NCBI GenBank assembly: GCA_023333565.1
Contig: JAJKFH010000052.1
Span: 1,860,001-1,924,000, forward strand
DNA length: 64,000 nt
Direction: 5' to 3'
From: Puffinus mauretanicus
Lineage: Eukaryota > Chordata > Aves > Procellariiformes > Procellariidae
The notes under the pieces are model-generated. The model made no database searches and was not told where the DNA came from. It worked only from the letters and a program-made list of their open reading frames with translations. Made by a program: the position numbers and the translations under genes. Of the stretch, positions 47,501 to 59,890 are shown in pieces (position 1 is the first letter of the stretch; every line of letters begins with the position of its first letter).

Positions 47501-50500
47501 TCGCGCGCCCGCCCTGCTCCGCAGAGCCAGAAAGGAAAACAAACAGCAGCAGAAAGCGGAAAACTTTCTGTCTCTCTCCTGTTAATTATGATCTTATTTT
47601 GCACAGAGAACCTGTCATTCAGCCTCCTGTAATGGATAGTTTCTATTTCAATTCTCCCTCCACCCTATTATCTTTTATAAAATTCAGCTGGGCTGGGTGA
47701 TGGATTGATAAGGGACAGTCCCGGCGGGAGCCAGCTCGCTCAGAATGGCTCTCACGCGCGCCCAACTTCTGTATCTTTTTAAATATTTCAGTTGTTTGAG
47801 ATCTTTATTTCACATTTCGATTTCCTGTAGTACAGTAAATTTATCTTAGTCACCCAGTCAAGTTCTCTCCAAGCCCCTTATCTTCTCCTCCTCTGTACGA
47901 CTGAAAGCACCTACATTATCTGTGCTGCCGATAAAGCCGGCTGTGGCAATCCGCAGGTCGCGCCGACGGGGCAGCGTCCCAGCCGAAAGGGGACCTTGGA
48001 AGCCCCGCGCTCATCACCAGCTCGAAGTTCATCACTCAAACCCAGCACCGGTCTCTGCCAAGGTGAAAGGCACCTCCTGCTCAGCCGGAGGAGAAGCGCC
48101 CAGGGCTGCCTGCGGACCCGAGGGATGGGGAGCAAGGGCAGCTGCTCCCTGGGGCTGCAGTCCGAGGGGTTGGTCCCCGTCCCAGGCACGGCCGAAGAGG
48201 CCGAGCTCCATCCTCCTCCTCCTCCTCCTGCTCCTCACCGGTACCTGCCCCTCCCCAGCGTCCCCAACCTCTGCTCATTCCTTGTCCCGACTATTCTGAA
48301 AGCAAACACTGGCCTCGGATTTTAAGTGTGTCATAAACCTGCACAACCACCTCCTGATTTTACTGTCTATTTGCATGACCAGGAACAACACCAGAGCTTC
48401 CCTTGGGCTTGGGAGAACTGGATCGGGCCCTGGGAGGGGCTCCTGGGAGACCCCCGCCAGCCACCGGCTACAGAAACCGGAGCCGGGGCTGACAAGAGCA
48501 GCAGCGGCTGTGCACGCAGGGCAGACCACGGGGGCCTGGCTTCGGCGTGCGCGGGGGAGTCCAAGCAGAGGGCTCTGAGCAGCGGGACGCCCTGGGAGAG
48601 CAGCACCGCCGCACCGGGGCTGCCCGCGCCGGGGAGAGGGTCAGGGCAGCTCCTCCCGTGGCGCAGGCTGGCAGCTCTGCGGCTGTGCCGGTGGCAGCCC
48701 TGCCAGCACGGAGCATCACACGGCACCGACAGCTGTGCAGAAGCCTCCGCGTCACAGATGACATTTGAGGGTATATAAAAATCCCGAGACATGCGGCCCC
48801 TTTGTGCTCCCTCTGCCCAGCCCTCGCCTCCCTCCCCCGGCCTGGAAGGTCCCACGGGCAGCTCCGTGCAAAGGGACCAAACAAGGAGGACGCAGTGCTG
48901 GGGACTCCACGCTGAGCTTCCCCTCCCTGCTGGTGCCCGGAGGGGTTCGGCATCACCTCCGTCCCTGCGGCCCTGCGGGGCAGCAGCCGCAAGGAAAAGC
49001 CCAGCTGGGGCCATTTGGGATGCCCCCAACGGAGCGGCTCCAAGGGGGCTGCTCCCAGCGGAGGGGTCTGCGCCAGCCAGCAGCCCCGCCGAGGCGCCGG
49101 GCAGAGGCCGTGAGCGCAAGGACCCATTTTCCCCCACTAGACCACGGAAGTTTAAACATCTCGACAGCAAGGAGCAGAGAGAGCATCCTGCACGGCCGTG
49201 GGAAACCCCCTCCTGACAGCATCTTCATCATCCCCGGGACAGCAGTTGGGAGCAATCAAATAAAAATAATAACAAAAACCCCAACAAAGAGGTAAAATAA
49301 AGTCCCCCTCTCGCTGTTCCCACTGGGGCACCGGAGGCGCCCGCGGCAGCGCCCAGCCGCGATCAGGCAGCACCCCCTGGTGCCACCGCCGCTGCCCGGG
49401 GCCGGCGGCTCCACTCGGGCTCTGCCCGTGGGCACCCCACGCCGCGGGGAGAGGAGCTGGACCAGGCTGGGGTGGGGGACGGCAAAGCACCTGGCAAAAC
49501 CTCAGCGAGCTGTTAGAGGAATTAAACCTTCTGTTTTCTGACACGCAAGCATATGCCCAGATGAATGCTTCAGAGAGGTGCAAACCGATGAACGTGATGA
49601 GGCAGGCAGGCAAATCTTGCCCGCCCAACTCCGAGCACAAAACACGCTGGTTTGGGACCGTACCCATCCCGACTGCCAGGACCCAGGAGATCTAGGTGGG
49701 TTCCTTCCTGGGGAAGAAGTGGGTTGCGGCTCCAGTGGTGCCAGCTCCACCTTGCTGGGCACAGCCAGACAAGGAGCTGGGGTCCTGTCCTCGCTGTGCC
49801 ACTGGGGTCACCAGCAATCCATGCAATAGCACCGGGTCTTTTATCCAGATTAAAAAAAAAAAAAGGGATGCTCACACGTCCTCTTATGGCGACACGGAGC
49901 TGCACAGGGCGAGTCTGCAAAGAGCGTGCTGGAACCCGGCTGCGGTTATGGAAAACAAAACTGTTACTGTTTGGTACAGGGGTTTCTGCACGCTTCAGGA
50001 TGTTTGTCGCAGTGGGAAGAGGCAAGCGGACTTTGCTTTCAGTCTGCTAGTGGCTTCCTAGCCCCAACATGGCAGAAATGCAGAGAGAAAAACTGACCTC
50101 GTCCTAATCAACTGACACCAACTCATAATTAATAAGGGAAGCAACCCGCCCTGACTGCAAGCAGGGAGCTGTAATCACCAAACTCCTCTCTCTCTGACTT
50201 GTTGGTCTCTGCCTTCGAACTCCATAAGAAGGAGCGTTTGGTCTCGCGCCAGCCAGGCTGCAGCACGCCGAAGCTGCCCCGGGAGAAGGCTAACAAAAGG
50301 AGCCTCACTTGCCCGAGGAACTGTAAGTGCTTTTTGATACTCACTTTTGCTAAGAAAAAAGCTTTTTGAAAAATAACACTCTAATCTTGCAGGCGATGCA
50401 ATGCACACCCTTTAATACTCACAATAAGAGAAGCTGAGAGAAAGAGAGGAGGTCTGTATCCCAGCCCCTGCTCCCGGCTCTGTTCGATGCTCTTGTCCCT

Positions 50501-53500
50501 CATAAAGGCACCCTTCTGCCCAGCCCGGCCACCAGCGCGAGCTTTGGGGGTGACCCGAGTGAGTCCCCATGGACTCTTGGGAACGCAGGACCAGGACCAG
50601 AAACTGCTTGCACAGCAGCCCGCAGCCAAATGCAACTTTTAGGCAGGCTACACTCAAACCAGCAGCCTGGAAGCGAGGTGCTCGCTAGCCTCTTACCAGC
50701 TCTTGGAGTGATTTTGTCCCCTGGGATCAAACGCAGCAGCGGGGCACCCAATAAATACGTCTGCAGAGGGGTGATTTATCTTCAGGGAAGCCATGGAAAT
50801 TCCCAAACCCTCTTAAATATCCGCTTCCTGGCTCTAAACAGTCAATAACTTGCCAACTGGGGAATGTATTTGTCTGCTCCCCTCCATATATTTTCTGCTT
50901 TTCATTATAATTTGCTAAATAATACATTACAATGAGTTATTTATCACACTCAGCAGCTTCGTGATCCCCCCTCCAATCCGGAGGAATTTCGCCCATAAAT
51001 CAGTCGCACAAATATCTGTGGCACTGCCGCGGCGCCGAGCGCCTTTTCCCCCCGCGCGCCCAGCGCCTGCCCCGGCCGGCTCCCAGGCTCTGCGAGGAGC
51101 CCCCACCTGAATTAAGAGCATTTCTCGGCCCAGGACGGCCGTCTCTCTCTCTGTTGCTCCTCTCCTCGTGGTCCTCCTCTGGCCACCAGCCAAAGGGCAG
51201 AGGGGGAATGGAAATAATAAAAGACACAAACCCTGCAGTTAAGGAAAGCGGAGGAGGAAGCTTTGCTGGGAGCTCTGTTTCTCCCGCCCCAGTTGTTGCG
51301 ACTATATTGGTGGGAGAAGCAAAAGTGGCACCAAGAGGTAAACAAGAGTAAAATTCATTGAAATAAGTGCTCTGAGGATGTAAAGGGACCCTGGGAGGGA
51401 GGCTGGATATTTCTGGCCCTCGAGCGCGGGGCTCCTCCAGATCAGACAGCACACGCGGGGCTTCAGAGGACGCGAGGCCAGGCGCGTCAGGGCCGCGCCG
51501 CGTGGGGCAGTGTTGATGGCCAGGAGCCACCAGCCTGAGCTGAGCCCCCGGAGAACACGGCACATTCACCTGCCCATCTCATTTAACTTGGGAAGGGCTC
51601 AAGGCTGCAACACCTCTATCAGCCTTATATCTGGAGCATGCCCTGAAAAATGTGCTGCGCCCCGGGGGCCAGCCGTCGGGGAGGTGCACTAGCCAGACCT
51701 CTGCACCGCAGGACTGCACGGCGGCCACCGAGCACATCTCTGCACAAGCCCAAACTTCTGCTGACCTCCAGGCAACCACCCACACCGCATCCGGATCGGT
51801 GACCCAGAGAGAACGGTCCCGTCAGAGCCCTTCTCACCCCACCTGCCATCGGACCCGACGTGCACCCGTCCTTACGCCCTGCTCTGCTTCATTTTACAGA
51901 TGGCAACTATGGGAAGGGAGAGGCCAGCGCTGTGAGCAGGACACTGCTGGTGCGGGACTGCAGCCCTCCCGCAGCCGGGCAGAACTGCGACAGCTCCCAG
52001 CCACACCTTCCCGTGAATCTGATCACGTCCATCAACTCCTTGAGCACTCGTCTTTGAACCTGCTCCGTCGGCTGGCAGGAGTCCCAGGAACAAGTGAAGG
52101 GAACCCGGGATGGGGGATTTGAGCACCCAGCAGGCGCGCGAGCAGGTTTGCCCATGCACGGGACGGGCAGCCGGGGTCCAGGAGATGGCTGGCACCGTGG
52201 CAGGCACGAGAGGAAGGGATGCAGACCCGACGGAGAGCCAGGAAGAGAGAAAAGTACCGCGGGGAATGGGAACTTGGCGCTGAGGCTGAGCCGACGGCGG
52301 AGAACCGAAGTGTTTGCAGATGAAGCGGCTGGCCAGAAGCGGCTGGAGCATCGCTGCAGTGCCGCCCCAAGAGCCACGCTGGCCAGGCAAACGCGGCCAT
52401 TTACAGAGCCAGGCACTGCCCCCTGCCCTCCTGCGTGCAGGTGTCACCCGCGACTGTCGCAGGACACAGGAGGGTGGGCGAGGACGGCGCCTCGACGGCT
52501 TTTCGGCGCTCGGCTCCTGCGGCGGGTTGTGCGGGGGTTGCAGAGGGACCCAGAGCACGCAGGAGCTGGTAGTTTTCCAGAGTGGGTGGCTGGGGAATTC
52601 CAGCCTGAGTCACGCAGCAGGAAAAAGAAATCAGTTGCTTCAAATTAGCGTTACTCCCTCCCCCAAACTTGCGAGAAGAGGACTCCTCTTTCTCCCTCCA
52701 CTTGCAAAGCGATGCGGCACCGACCCTCTGCCCGGCTGCCCTCGGGACACAGCAGAGGATGAGGAAGTGCCCACACGCGTACCCCCTACAGCAAGGGGAG
52801 GGCAGCAGATGGGCGCTCCTAACCCCCCCTCCGAACTGACACCCAGGGAAGAGGGGAAAACTCTCACAGGCTCCACTTATTTACCACGATCTCCTGGTGC
52901 TCTTGGGCGACAACAGCAGCGGTTGGGTAACGGGAAAGGAGGTGCCGTCAAAACACCATTTACATTCTGGTAACGAGCGCGGGCCCCGGTTCAGAGCTCA
53001 GCCCTGCTGCACCGAGCGGTGTCTGGTCAGCGCCTGGCAATTCTTGACCCATTATTATTACAAGCTCTTCTGATATAAAAAGGAAATGCAATTTGGGCAT
53101 GGCAAGAGTGCATCTTCTATAATCAATTTTTCCCAGCTCAGCAGCAGCGGCACCGTCAGGACACATCACCCTCTGCAGCAGCGGGGCTCTGCCCCCACCG
53201 CACCCCCGGCCCCCTCCGCAGCCCAGCAAACCGGACTCGGACCCAAACTGTTCAAAACTGCCGCCGCAGAGCTCCAGCAAACCCAGAGCACCCGCCTTCG
53301 CATCCCGACCGCTCACGAACACGCACCGGAGAAGCGCAAGCTGTCCCCCTCGGCACCAGCAGCGCAGGGATTTTTATTAGACAAAAGCTGCTCTTGTCTC
53401 CCCCCAACCCAGAAAAGGGGAAGAAAGAAGAAACGAAGGTTTTAACTCAAATCACACATTCTCATGCCATTTTACCACTCGAGATGCTCAAAATGCTTTG

Positions 53501-56500
53501 GAAACCTTTCCTTTGAGCCGTTGCCTTCCTGCGCTATGCAGATGCCCGCAGCGAGGGCTGCGACCTGCTCTCATGCAGCAGCAGCCCCGAGCCAGGGCTC
53601 CGGCCCCAGGGGTCCCAGCTCGCCCCGCAGACGGGCACAGCCCTTTGCGGGAGCCACAGCCCCCCCCGAACGGCTGTGCCCCATCCCACCCCCGGCACCC
53701 CCCCCGCATGGCTGCAGATTATCCCCTCGGCTCCAGCCCTAAAGGAGAGCGAGCCTCGCGTGCGGGGGGGTGCATGGACGCCCCGCGAGCAGGGATCCCC
53801 CCGCACGCCTCGGCTCTTGGTTATAACTCCCATCACTGGAGGAAAACCTGGCGAGCGGCCAGAGATGCGCAGTGGCGGCCGGACTCCTGCCGGTAACGCC
53901 AGGTGAAGAGCTTGGCAAGGGCAGGTTTTCTTTGCTGGGAAATGCGGGATGGCCGGCGCTCGGCTTCAGTCCCAGCGGGGACACTGGGAGGGAAAAGTTA
54001 TGATTCCTCAGGTTTGACCTTCCTTTTCAAGTTGCTGCACCCTACCTTTGAAGCAAATTGCTTTGCATATACTGATTAATTTAACTTTACAACATCCATC
54101 TTAAATAAACAGTATCTTGGCTTACAGATGGGAAATCAAGGCGTGGAAGGGAAAAAAAAGCAGAACCAGGAACAAAACCCTCTCTCTGTGCTTTAACTAC
54201 AAAATCATCTTTCCTCATTAGCAGCTAATCAGAACTACCAGAGGGGAAGAGATTACAGACAGGGCGGAGAGGGGAGTAACTGAAAGAAATACAGACATCA
54301 AAACAGATTTTCATTTATTTACTCGTTTATCACAGTGAGTCACAGGCTTCGAGTTCATTCGAGTCTGCACTAGCCTTGCAGGATTTTGGGATGCCGACTC
54401 CAAAATCTAAAAAGTTAATAGGTCGCAGCCACACACCATCTCAGGAAGGAGAAAATCGCAGTTTTGGGTTTGTCTCGGGAAGTCTGATATTGCTTTGCCT
54501 GCTAGATTATAAGAAACCACTGATCTTCCCTCGCCAGCCTCCTAATCTTTATGGGAACCCAGATACCTTATCTGAAACTGCTTATTGAGAAGCACCCCAG
54601 CTGGCCTGGCCGGAGCCTGGGTGATGGGCTGCAGCAGCTCTCGCACCCGGGGAGCAGCAGGCGGGGAGCCGAGGTGGGTTTTGGCACCGTGCCGCAGCCG
54701 GCGCAGGGTGCCCCGTGCCGTGCCAGCGGTGCCAGCGGGAGCGAATCCGCCGGCGTGGGAGCAGTTTGGTGAAGGCCAACGCCGATGTCAAACATCAGGT
54801 GTTTGTCCTTTATCTCGGCTGCGCCTGGGCTGAGCAGCTCCAGACCGAGAGGGTCCAGCTGGGCTCAGGGTCCCGGGGCAGAGCCCACGCGTCCCTTCTG
54901 CTCCTCTGAACGTCTCTGTGCACACTCCTACCCACCTTCGGATATTTAGACACCAAAATACACCATCAGCAGTTTGGAGGCTTTTCCCCCCTCCTTTTTG
55001 CCCAAAAATTATTTGCAAAACGCTGAGTGTTTTATTTACTGCAGGCAGAGAATGCCTCATCTTCAAACTGCCCTTTCTCTCCTTATTTCATCCTGACTTT
55101 CCAGAAGTGAGGAGACAGACGGGGTCCACGACTTATTCATCTGACCACAACTCGCAGCCACCGCGCCGGGCTGGCTCCGAGGTCTCCGGTGGGGACAAGC
55201 CTCCGTAACTCGCACAGCCCCGGGATGCTCCAACGGGTCACTACCTGCACAGCGCATTTCCTCCGGCTTTTCCAGCCTCACGCACGAGCCCACGCTGGGA
55301 AATGAGGAACATATTTTTAAATAAGAGGAGGAAATGGTGTCTTTGTGTCAGGCAAGTGGAAGAAATCCAGGACCAAGAGACTGCGGAGCCTTTCCACTTC
55401 AGACAGCAGGTGCTCTCCAAGATGTGGTTATGGCAACAAAATAAATGATGGATAATTGCTTTTGTGACAACTTGCCAATTAAATTAGACTCAGCAGAATA
55501 ACATAATGACAATTTGTTATGCTCTGGTGGGCACTAACACACCAATCATAATTAAATGCTATGACTGAAATAGAATGCTGCTGTACACAGGAATATATAA
55601 CCCCAATTCCCTCCCAGTGAAACATTATAGGTTCAGACTTGATTTCAATTTCTGGAGGATAATAGCATTAGCGCACATCAGAATGAGCTTGCAATATGCA
55701 TACAGGCAGCACAGCACAGGGAGACAGACAGAGCCAAGGACAGCTGAGCCGCCGGGGCTCCTGGGGGGCCCTCCCGAGCATCTCTGATGCTCCGGGTTTC
55801 AAAGCAGCGGGGGACATCCCGAATCACTGCCACGTCCCGGGAAGATTTCAAATCCCCAGCCTGGGGGAGCAGGCAGGGGAGTGACTGTTCCCAAGGGACC
55901 AGCCCTGCTGCCGGCACCGGGGCGAGAGCTCGCCGGGATGGGGCCGCGGGGATTTCTCGCGGCTGCGCCAACGCTGGGCATCGCGCTCCGCCAGCAAAGC
56001 CCTCGCGCTCCTGAGCGGTCCCCTTGCAGCCCGGACCGAGCCATGGGACACGATACAGCCTGCTCTTCCTTGAATGATTATTAAAATGTTCATTAAAATA
56101 AGATGTATATCTGCAGTGCCCCGCAGCCGGGGTCCGTCTGGGGCTCAGCCCTTCCACAAGCAAGGCTGTGACCCGGCCACAAGCCAGCCGGTTAGCCAAA
56201 CTGTCGGTAGTTTGCATCAACTGATGGAAAAACTGAAGGAGGAGTGGGTCAGGTCCTGCAAGTACTTAAAATTTACCGGTAAAACAGCAGCCAGCTCTTC
56301 ACCCCGAGCCACCGCTGAGCTCAACCTGCTGCTCTCGCAGGGATGCTCTGACCCTCGTGCTGTTCCTCCCTCCTGCCCTGCCCAGGGTTATTGTCCTGCA
56401 TCTTATTCATCCTGCTGGGCCAGGAATTACGATTACATGGGTGTTTCTGGTGCTGCAGAAGGAAAACACTAAAGACAGCACCAATCCCAATTGTTAAAAA

Positions 56501-58550
56501 AGCATTCGTTTAAAAACAAAACGAGGCAGATGGCAGGAACCGATGCTGCCGAGGTTTTGCAAACCCCCTTCGAACACAGAATCCACCCGTGTGCTATCCT
56601 CTCTCCCGCTGTGGAAATTCAACACGCCGCAACCTGCGGCGCTCCCCGAGCAGGCAGTGCCTTGCTCCGATGCCACATACATTTCCCTGACAAATGAGCG
56701 TAAAATGCCCGGCGTGTCCGCCCGGCCGCCCCGACGGCCCTAAGGAACAGCAGCCGCAGAGCCCCATGGCGGCGGGCTGCTCCCCAGGAAAGCGGCACCA
56801 AGCCCTGCTCCTTTAGGAGAGCCAGCAATTTACCCAAATAAGAGCTTTCTAAATTCAGGTGGTGCAAGGAAGACTATTGCCTTGATCCAAGTGCCAAGCA
56901 ATGAGACTGCCTCGTCCCTGGGTTCAAAGGCCGTCATACTCCTTGATAGATCTCAGCATATCTTTTATCAGGTGTTGTATAATAAGGCAAATATAAAACA
57001 CAATAAATTCAAGCCAAGAGCCTAACAGATACAGATTTCTGGAACATTCCAAAGCTCAAAATGGGGCAGATTTGCAGACCAAATGCGTGCGTGTGTGTGA
57101 GTGCGTGTGCAGGCAAGGGCGGGCAGAGGTAAATCACGGAATACCACAGTGCGGCAGTGCCAACATTTTAATATCTCACTTGGAGCCACATTTTTAAAAC
57201 ATTAAATGCTTTATTACCTGCCTCGAGGAAGCTTGGCACTGGCAAGGTCAGATCACCTGGTTTTCCAGCAAAGCCGATGAATTATTTTGGCTGCTCCAGA
57301 CATAAGACCTGATCCTATTAAACCCCCAGCTCCCCTGACCTCAACACGTAACAGCAGATAATCTGCCCACGCGTGACCAACAGTGCGGTCAGAGATGTGT
57401 TACCGCTCGGTAACACGTGCCCGGCTCTGCCGCGCGGGCGACCTGCTGAAGGGGTTGTGCATCGCTGCGGGGGGCGGCTGCCGTCGGGTAAGAACAGTGC
57501 CCGAGCTCAGGGCCCGATCCTGTGGGACCAGAGGCGTTCACTCCAGTGGGACACATCCTGCACACCAGCACTGATGCTGTTTGGTAAAGCACCAGTCTGA
57601 GTAATGCTATAGCATCCCTAGGAGCCTTCTTTCCGATCATTCACTGCACCTATATACCTGCGTCATTTGCTGCCTCTTTAGTGATTTACCATCAGTGCAG
57701 GACCCGTTTGCAACACACCGCTGCCCGAGACGCCATGGCCCAGGGTCAGAAGCAGCCCTGAGTGACAGCCCCCCTGAATTTCCAAACGGGCCGAGGGCAG
57801 GGGTTTCCCCTCCCAGCGCTTTGGACAAACACTGCAGCTGTAGCACAAGCTGCTTTGCCGATTTTATTGCTAACGCTCCTGGGGCAAGCCAACCCAGGCA
57901 TCGGTGCACAAGTGGGCTAACCACAAAAGCAGCAGATTTTGCAATCAAGACTTCTAGATCCTACGATGGAACCTGCTAGAGAGCGGGCAGAGCTCTTCAT
58001 CCTAAAATTTTCAGGCAAGGCCACAATTTTAGGAATTGACCTTGGAAAGCCTTCAGCCTGGCTTTCAGAGCTGTAGAGGGGGGTTACCGACTGCCTGCGA
58101 TTGTCTTGTCTTTTTGATGCCTCAGGGAGTAAGGAACCTTGTAACTGATACTTTGGCATTTATTGTCACTTAAAAATAGCCTGGCAACCAGAGAGAGGAA
58201 CTGCTACGCACCCCACTCGTCTTGCAGGAGGAAAGAGGTCAGCAGTTTAGCCCAGAAAAGGTCACACAGCCGCTCTGTAACGGGGTGTAGGATTGAGACA
58301 GCGAAAGCTTCGCTCTGGTCATTAACAAGCGTTGCAACGGCAAGAGGACAGGTTTGCCCAGGCGCAAGGAAATTACTCGACTGCAGGAGCTGCCCCGCGA
58401 AGGCAAAGGGCAAGCGGCAAGGTCACATCTGCGACCTTCGCCTGCAAACCGCAGGAGCAGCCTTTGCCTTCGTCTTCCCCAGCACAGGCAGCGGGCAGGC
58501 CCGAAGCTCCGCGCTGGGTTTCACCGTACCCTGGGGCTCTCCCCTCACCC
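44598..58550. other. Intergenic DNA, no supported genes
   Basis: About 14 kb alternates GC-rich, CpG-containing stretches with AT-rich islands. The islands are at about 46,200-46,640, 47,580-47,930, 50,850-50,960, 54,000-54,380, 55,420-55,700 and 56,870-57,240. The 55,420-55,700 island (GATAATTGC, CCAATTAAATTAG and CATAATTAAATGC) is the strongest candidate conserved element. Short tracts include (TCC)n at about 48,210-48,228, poly(A) at about 49,850-49,864 and a GTGTGT-rich stretch near 57,090. Long frames at 48.4-49.2 kb and 51.7-52.9 kb are composition-driven. Confidence 0.4.
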
Positions 58551-58933
58551 CAGCCCCCTCGGGGCACCCTGCATCCCCCCCCGCGCAGCCCCCTCGGGGC
58601 ACCCTGCATCCCCCCCCGCGCACCCCTCCGTGCACCCTGCATCCCCCCCGCGCACCCCTCGGTGCACCCTGCATCCCCGCACCCCTCAGGTGCACACTCC
58701 TCCCCGGCACCCCTCGGTTGCACCTGCATGGCACCCCTCAGTGCATCCCCCTCGGTGCACCCTGCATCCCCCGCGGGCCTCGGGCACCCTGCATCCCCGT
58801 GCCCCTCGTGCACCCTGCATCGCGCAGCCCCTCGGGGCACCCTGCATCCCCCCCCGTGCACCCCTCGGGGCACCCTGCATCCCCCCCCGCAGCCCCCTCG
58901 GGGCACCCTGCATCCCCCCCGCGCAGCCCCCTC
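58551..58933. repeat. GC-rich minisatellite, 24-35-bp units
   Basis: About a dozen degenerate units have the pattern CCCCTCGGGGCACCCTGCAT followed by a C run and GCG. The first units are exactly 35 bp (58551, 58586, 58621), and later ones shorten to about 24-32 bp. The repeat keeps frames open on both strands; a 404-codon frame (58163-59377) and others crossing it read as Pro/His/Cys-rich repeats and are not genes. Confidence 0.92.
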
Positions 58934-59326
58934 GCTTCCCGGGAAAACAGGGGATTTCTTTTCAAGTATTTCGGGGGAAAGCTCAGCCTCCTCCCCACGC
59001 TAGCACCAGCCCGCAGGAGAAAGGCGAGGCTGGCGTTACCCTCGCACACATTCTCCACGCTGCTGGGTGGGCTACCCGCCCCGGCCAGGCAGCGCAGGGT
59101 GGGCGCAGACCCCCCATCACCGCGCGTCCCCCCCTCCCGCTGCGTGCGGCGGGACCGGCCGGGGAGGGGGGGGACACCGACCGCCTCCGGACCCGGCCTC
59201 CCGGAGCCCTCCCCACCCGCGGGGCCGGCGGCGGAGCGCGGCTCCCACCTAGCGGGGAGCCCCGCCACGGCCGCGGGGGACCGGGGCGGGAGGGAGCCGG
59301 GGCCGGGCGGACGGGCCCCAGGGCGT
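58934..59326. other. CpG-island-like sequence
   Basis: About 390 bases are very GC-rich with dense CpG (CGCGCGTCC, GCGTGCGGCGGGACCGG and GGCGGCGGAGCGCGG), placed between the minisatellite and a CR1 copy. Unmethylated islands of this kind often mark promoters. I see no TATA box, exon or recognisable frame leading from it, so it may be an orphan island or a promoter for an unrecognised non-coding RNA. Confidence 0.5.
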
Positions 59327-59890
59327 AGAATCATAGAATCGAATCACAGAAGGGTTTGGGTGGGAAGGGGCCTTTAAAGGCCGCCCAGTCCAACCCCCTG
59401 CCATGGGCAGGGACATCTTCCACCAGACCAGCTTGCTCAGAGCCCCGTCCAACCTGACCTGTTTCCAGGGTTGGGGCATCTACCACCTCTCTGGGCAACC
59501 TGTGCCACGGTTTCACCACCCTCATTGTAAAAAATTTCTTCCTTACATCTAGTCTGAATCTCCCCTCTTTTAGTCTAAAACCATTCCCCCTTGTCCTGTC
59601 ACAACAGGCCCTGCTAAAAAGTCTGTCCCCATCTTTCTTATAAGTCCCTTTAAGTACTGAAAGGCTGCAGTAAGGTCTCCCCGGAGCCTTCTCTTCTCCA
59701 GGCTGAACAACCCCAACTCTCTCAGCCTGTCCTCATAGGAGAGGTGCTCCATCCCCCTGATTGTTTTCATGACCCTCCTCTGGACCCACTCCAACAGGTC
59801 CATGTCTTTCTGGTGCTGAGGAGCCCACAGCTGGACGCAGCACTGCAGGGGGGGGTCTCACCAGAGCGGAGTAGAGGGGCAGAGTAGAGG
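59327..59890 (-). mobile_element. CR1 retroposon, 5'-truncated, with RT C-terminal remnant
   Basis: The element begins on the + strand with AGAATCAT AGAATCGA, the inverted CR1 terminal repeat, so its sense strand is minus. On that strand, 59803-59570 encodes the familiar end of CR1 ORF2 ([20 protein letters not shown], then [19 protein letters not shown]). A second frame further 3' (59525-59331) holds HRLPREVVDAPTLE. The frame is broken between the two, so the reverse transcriptase end is inactive. About 560 bases remain of a full element of several kilobases; the 5' boundary near 59,890 is approximate. Confidence 0.93.

Noticed and set aside
48367..49170. 267-codon minus frame
   Set aside because: GC-rich composition effect: Ala/Gly/Pro/Arg/Ser-rich, with several competing frames and no domain or splice context.
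58163..59377. 404-codon plus-strand frame, the longest in the window, with overlapping long frames on both strands
   Set aside because: It runs through the GC-rich minisatellite and the CpG-rich block. The translation is Pro/His/Cys repeat with no domain, and the opposite strand is equally open.
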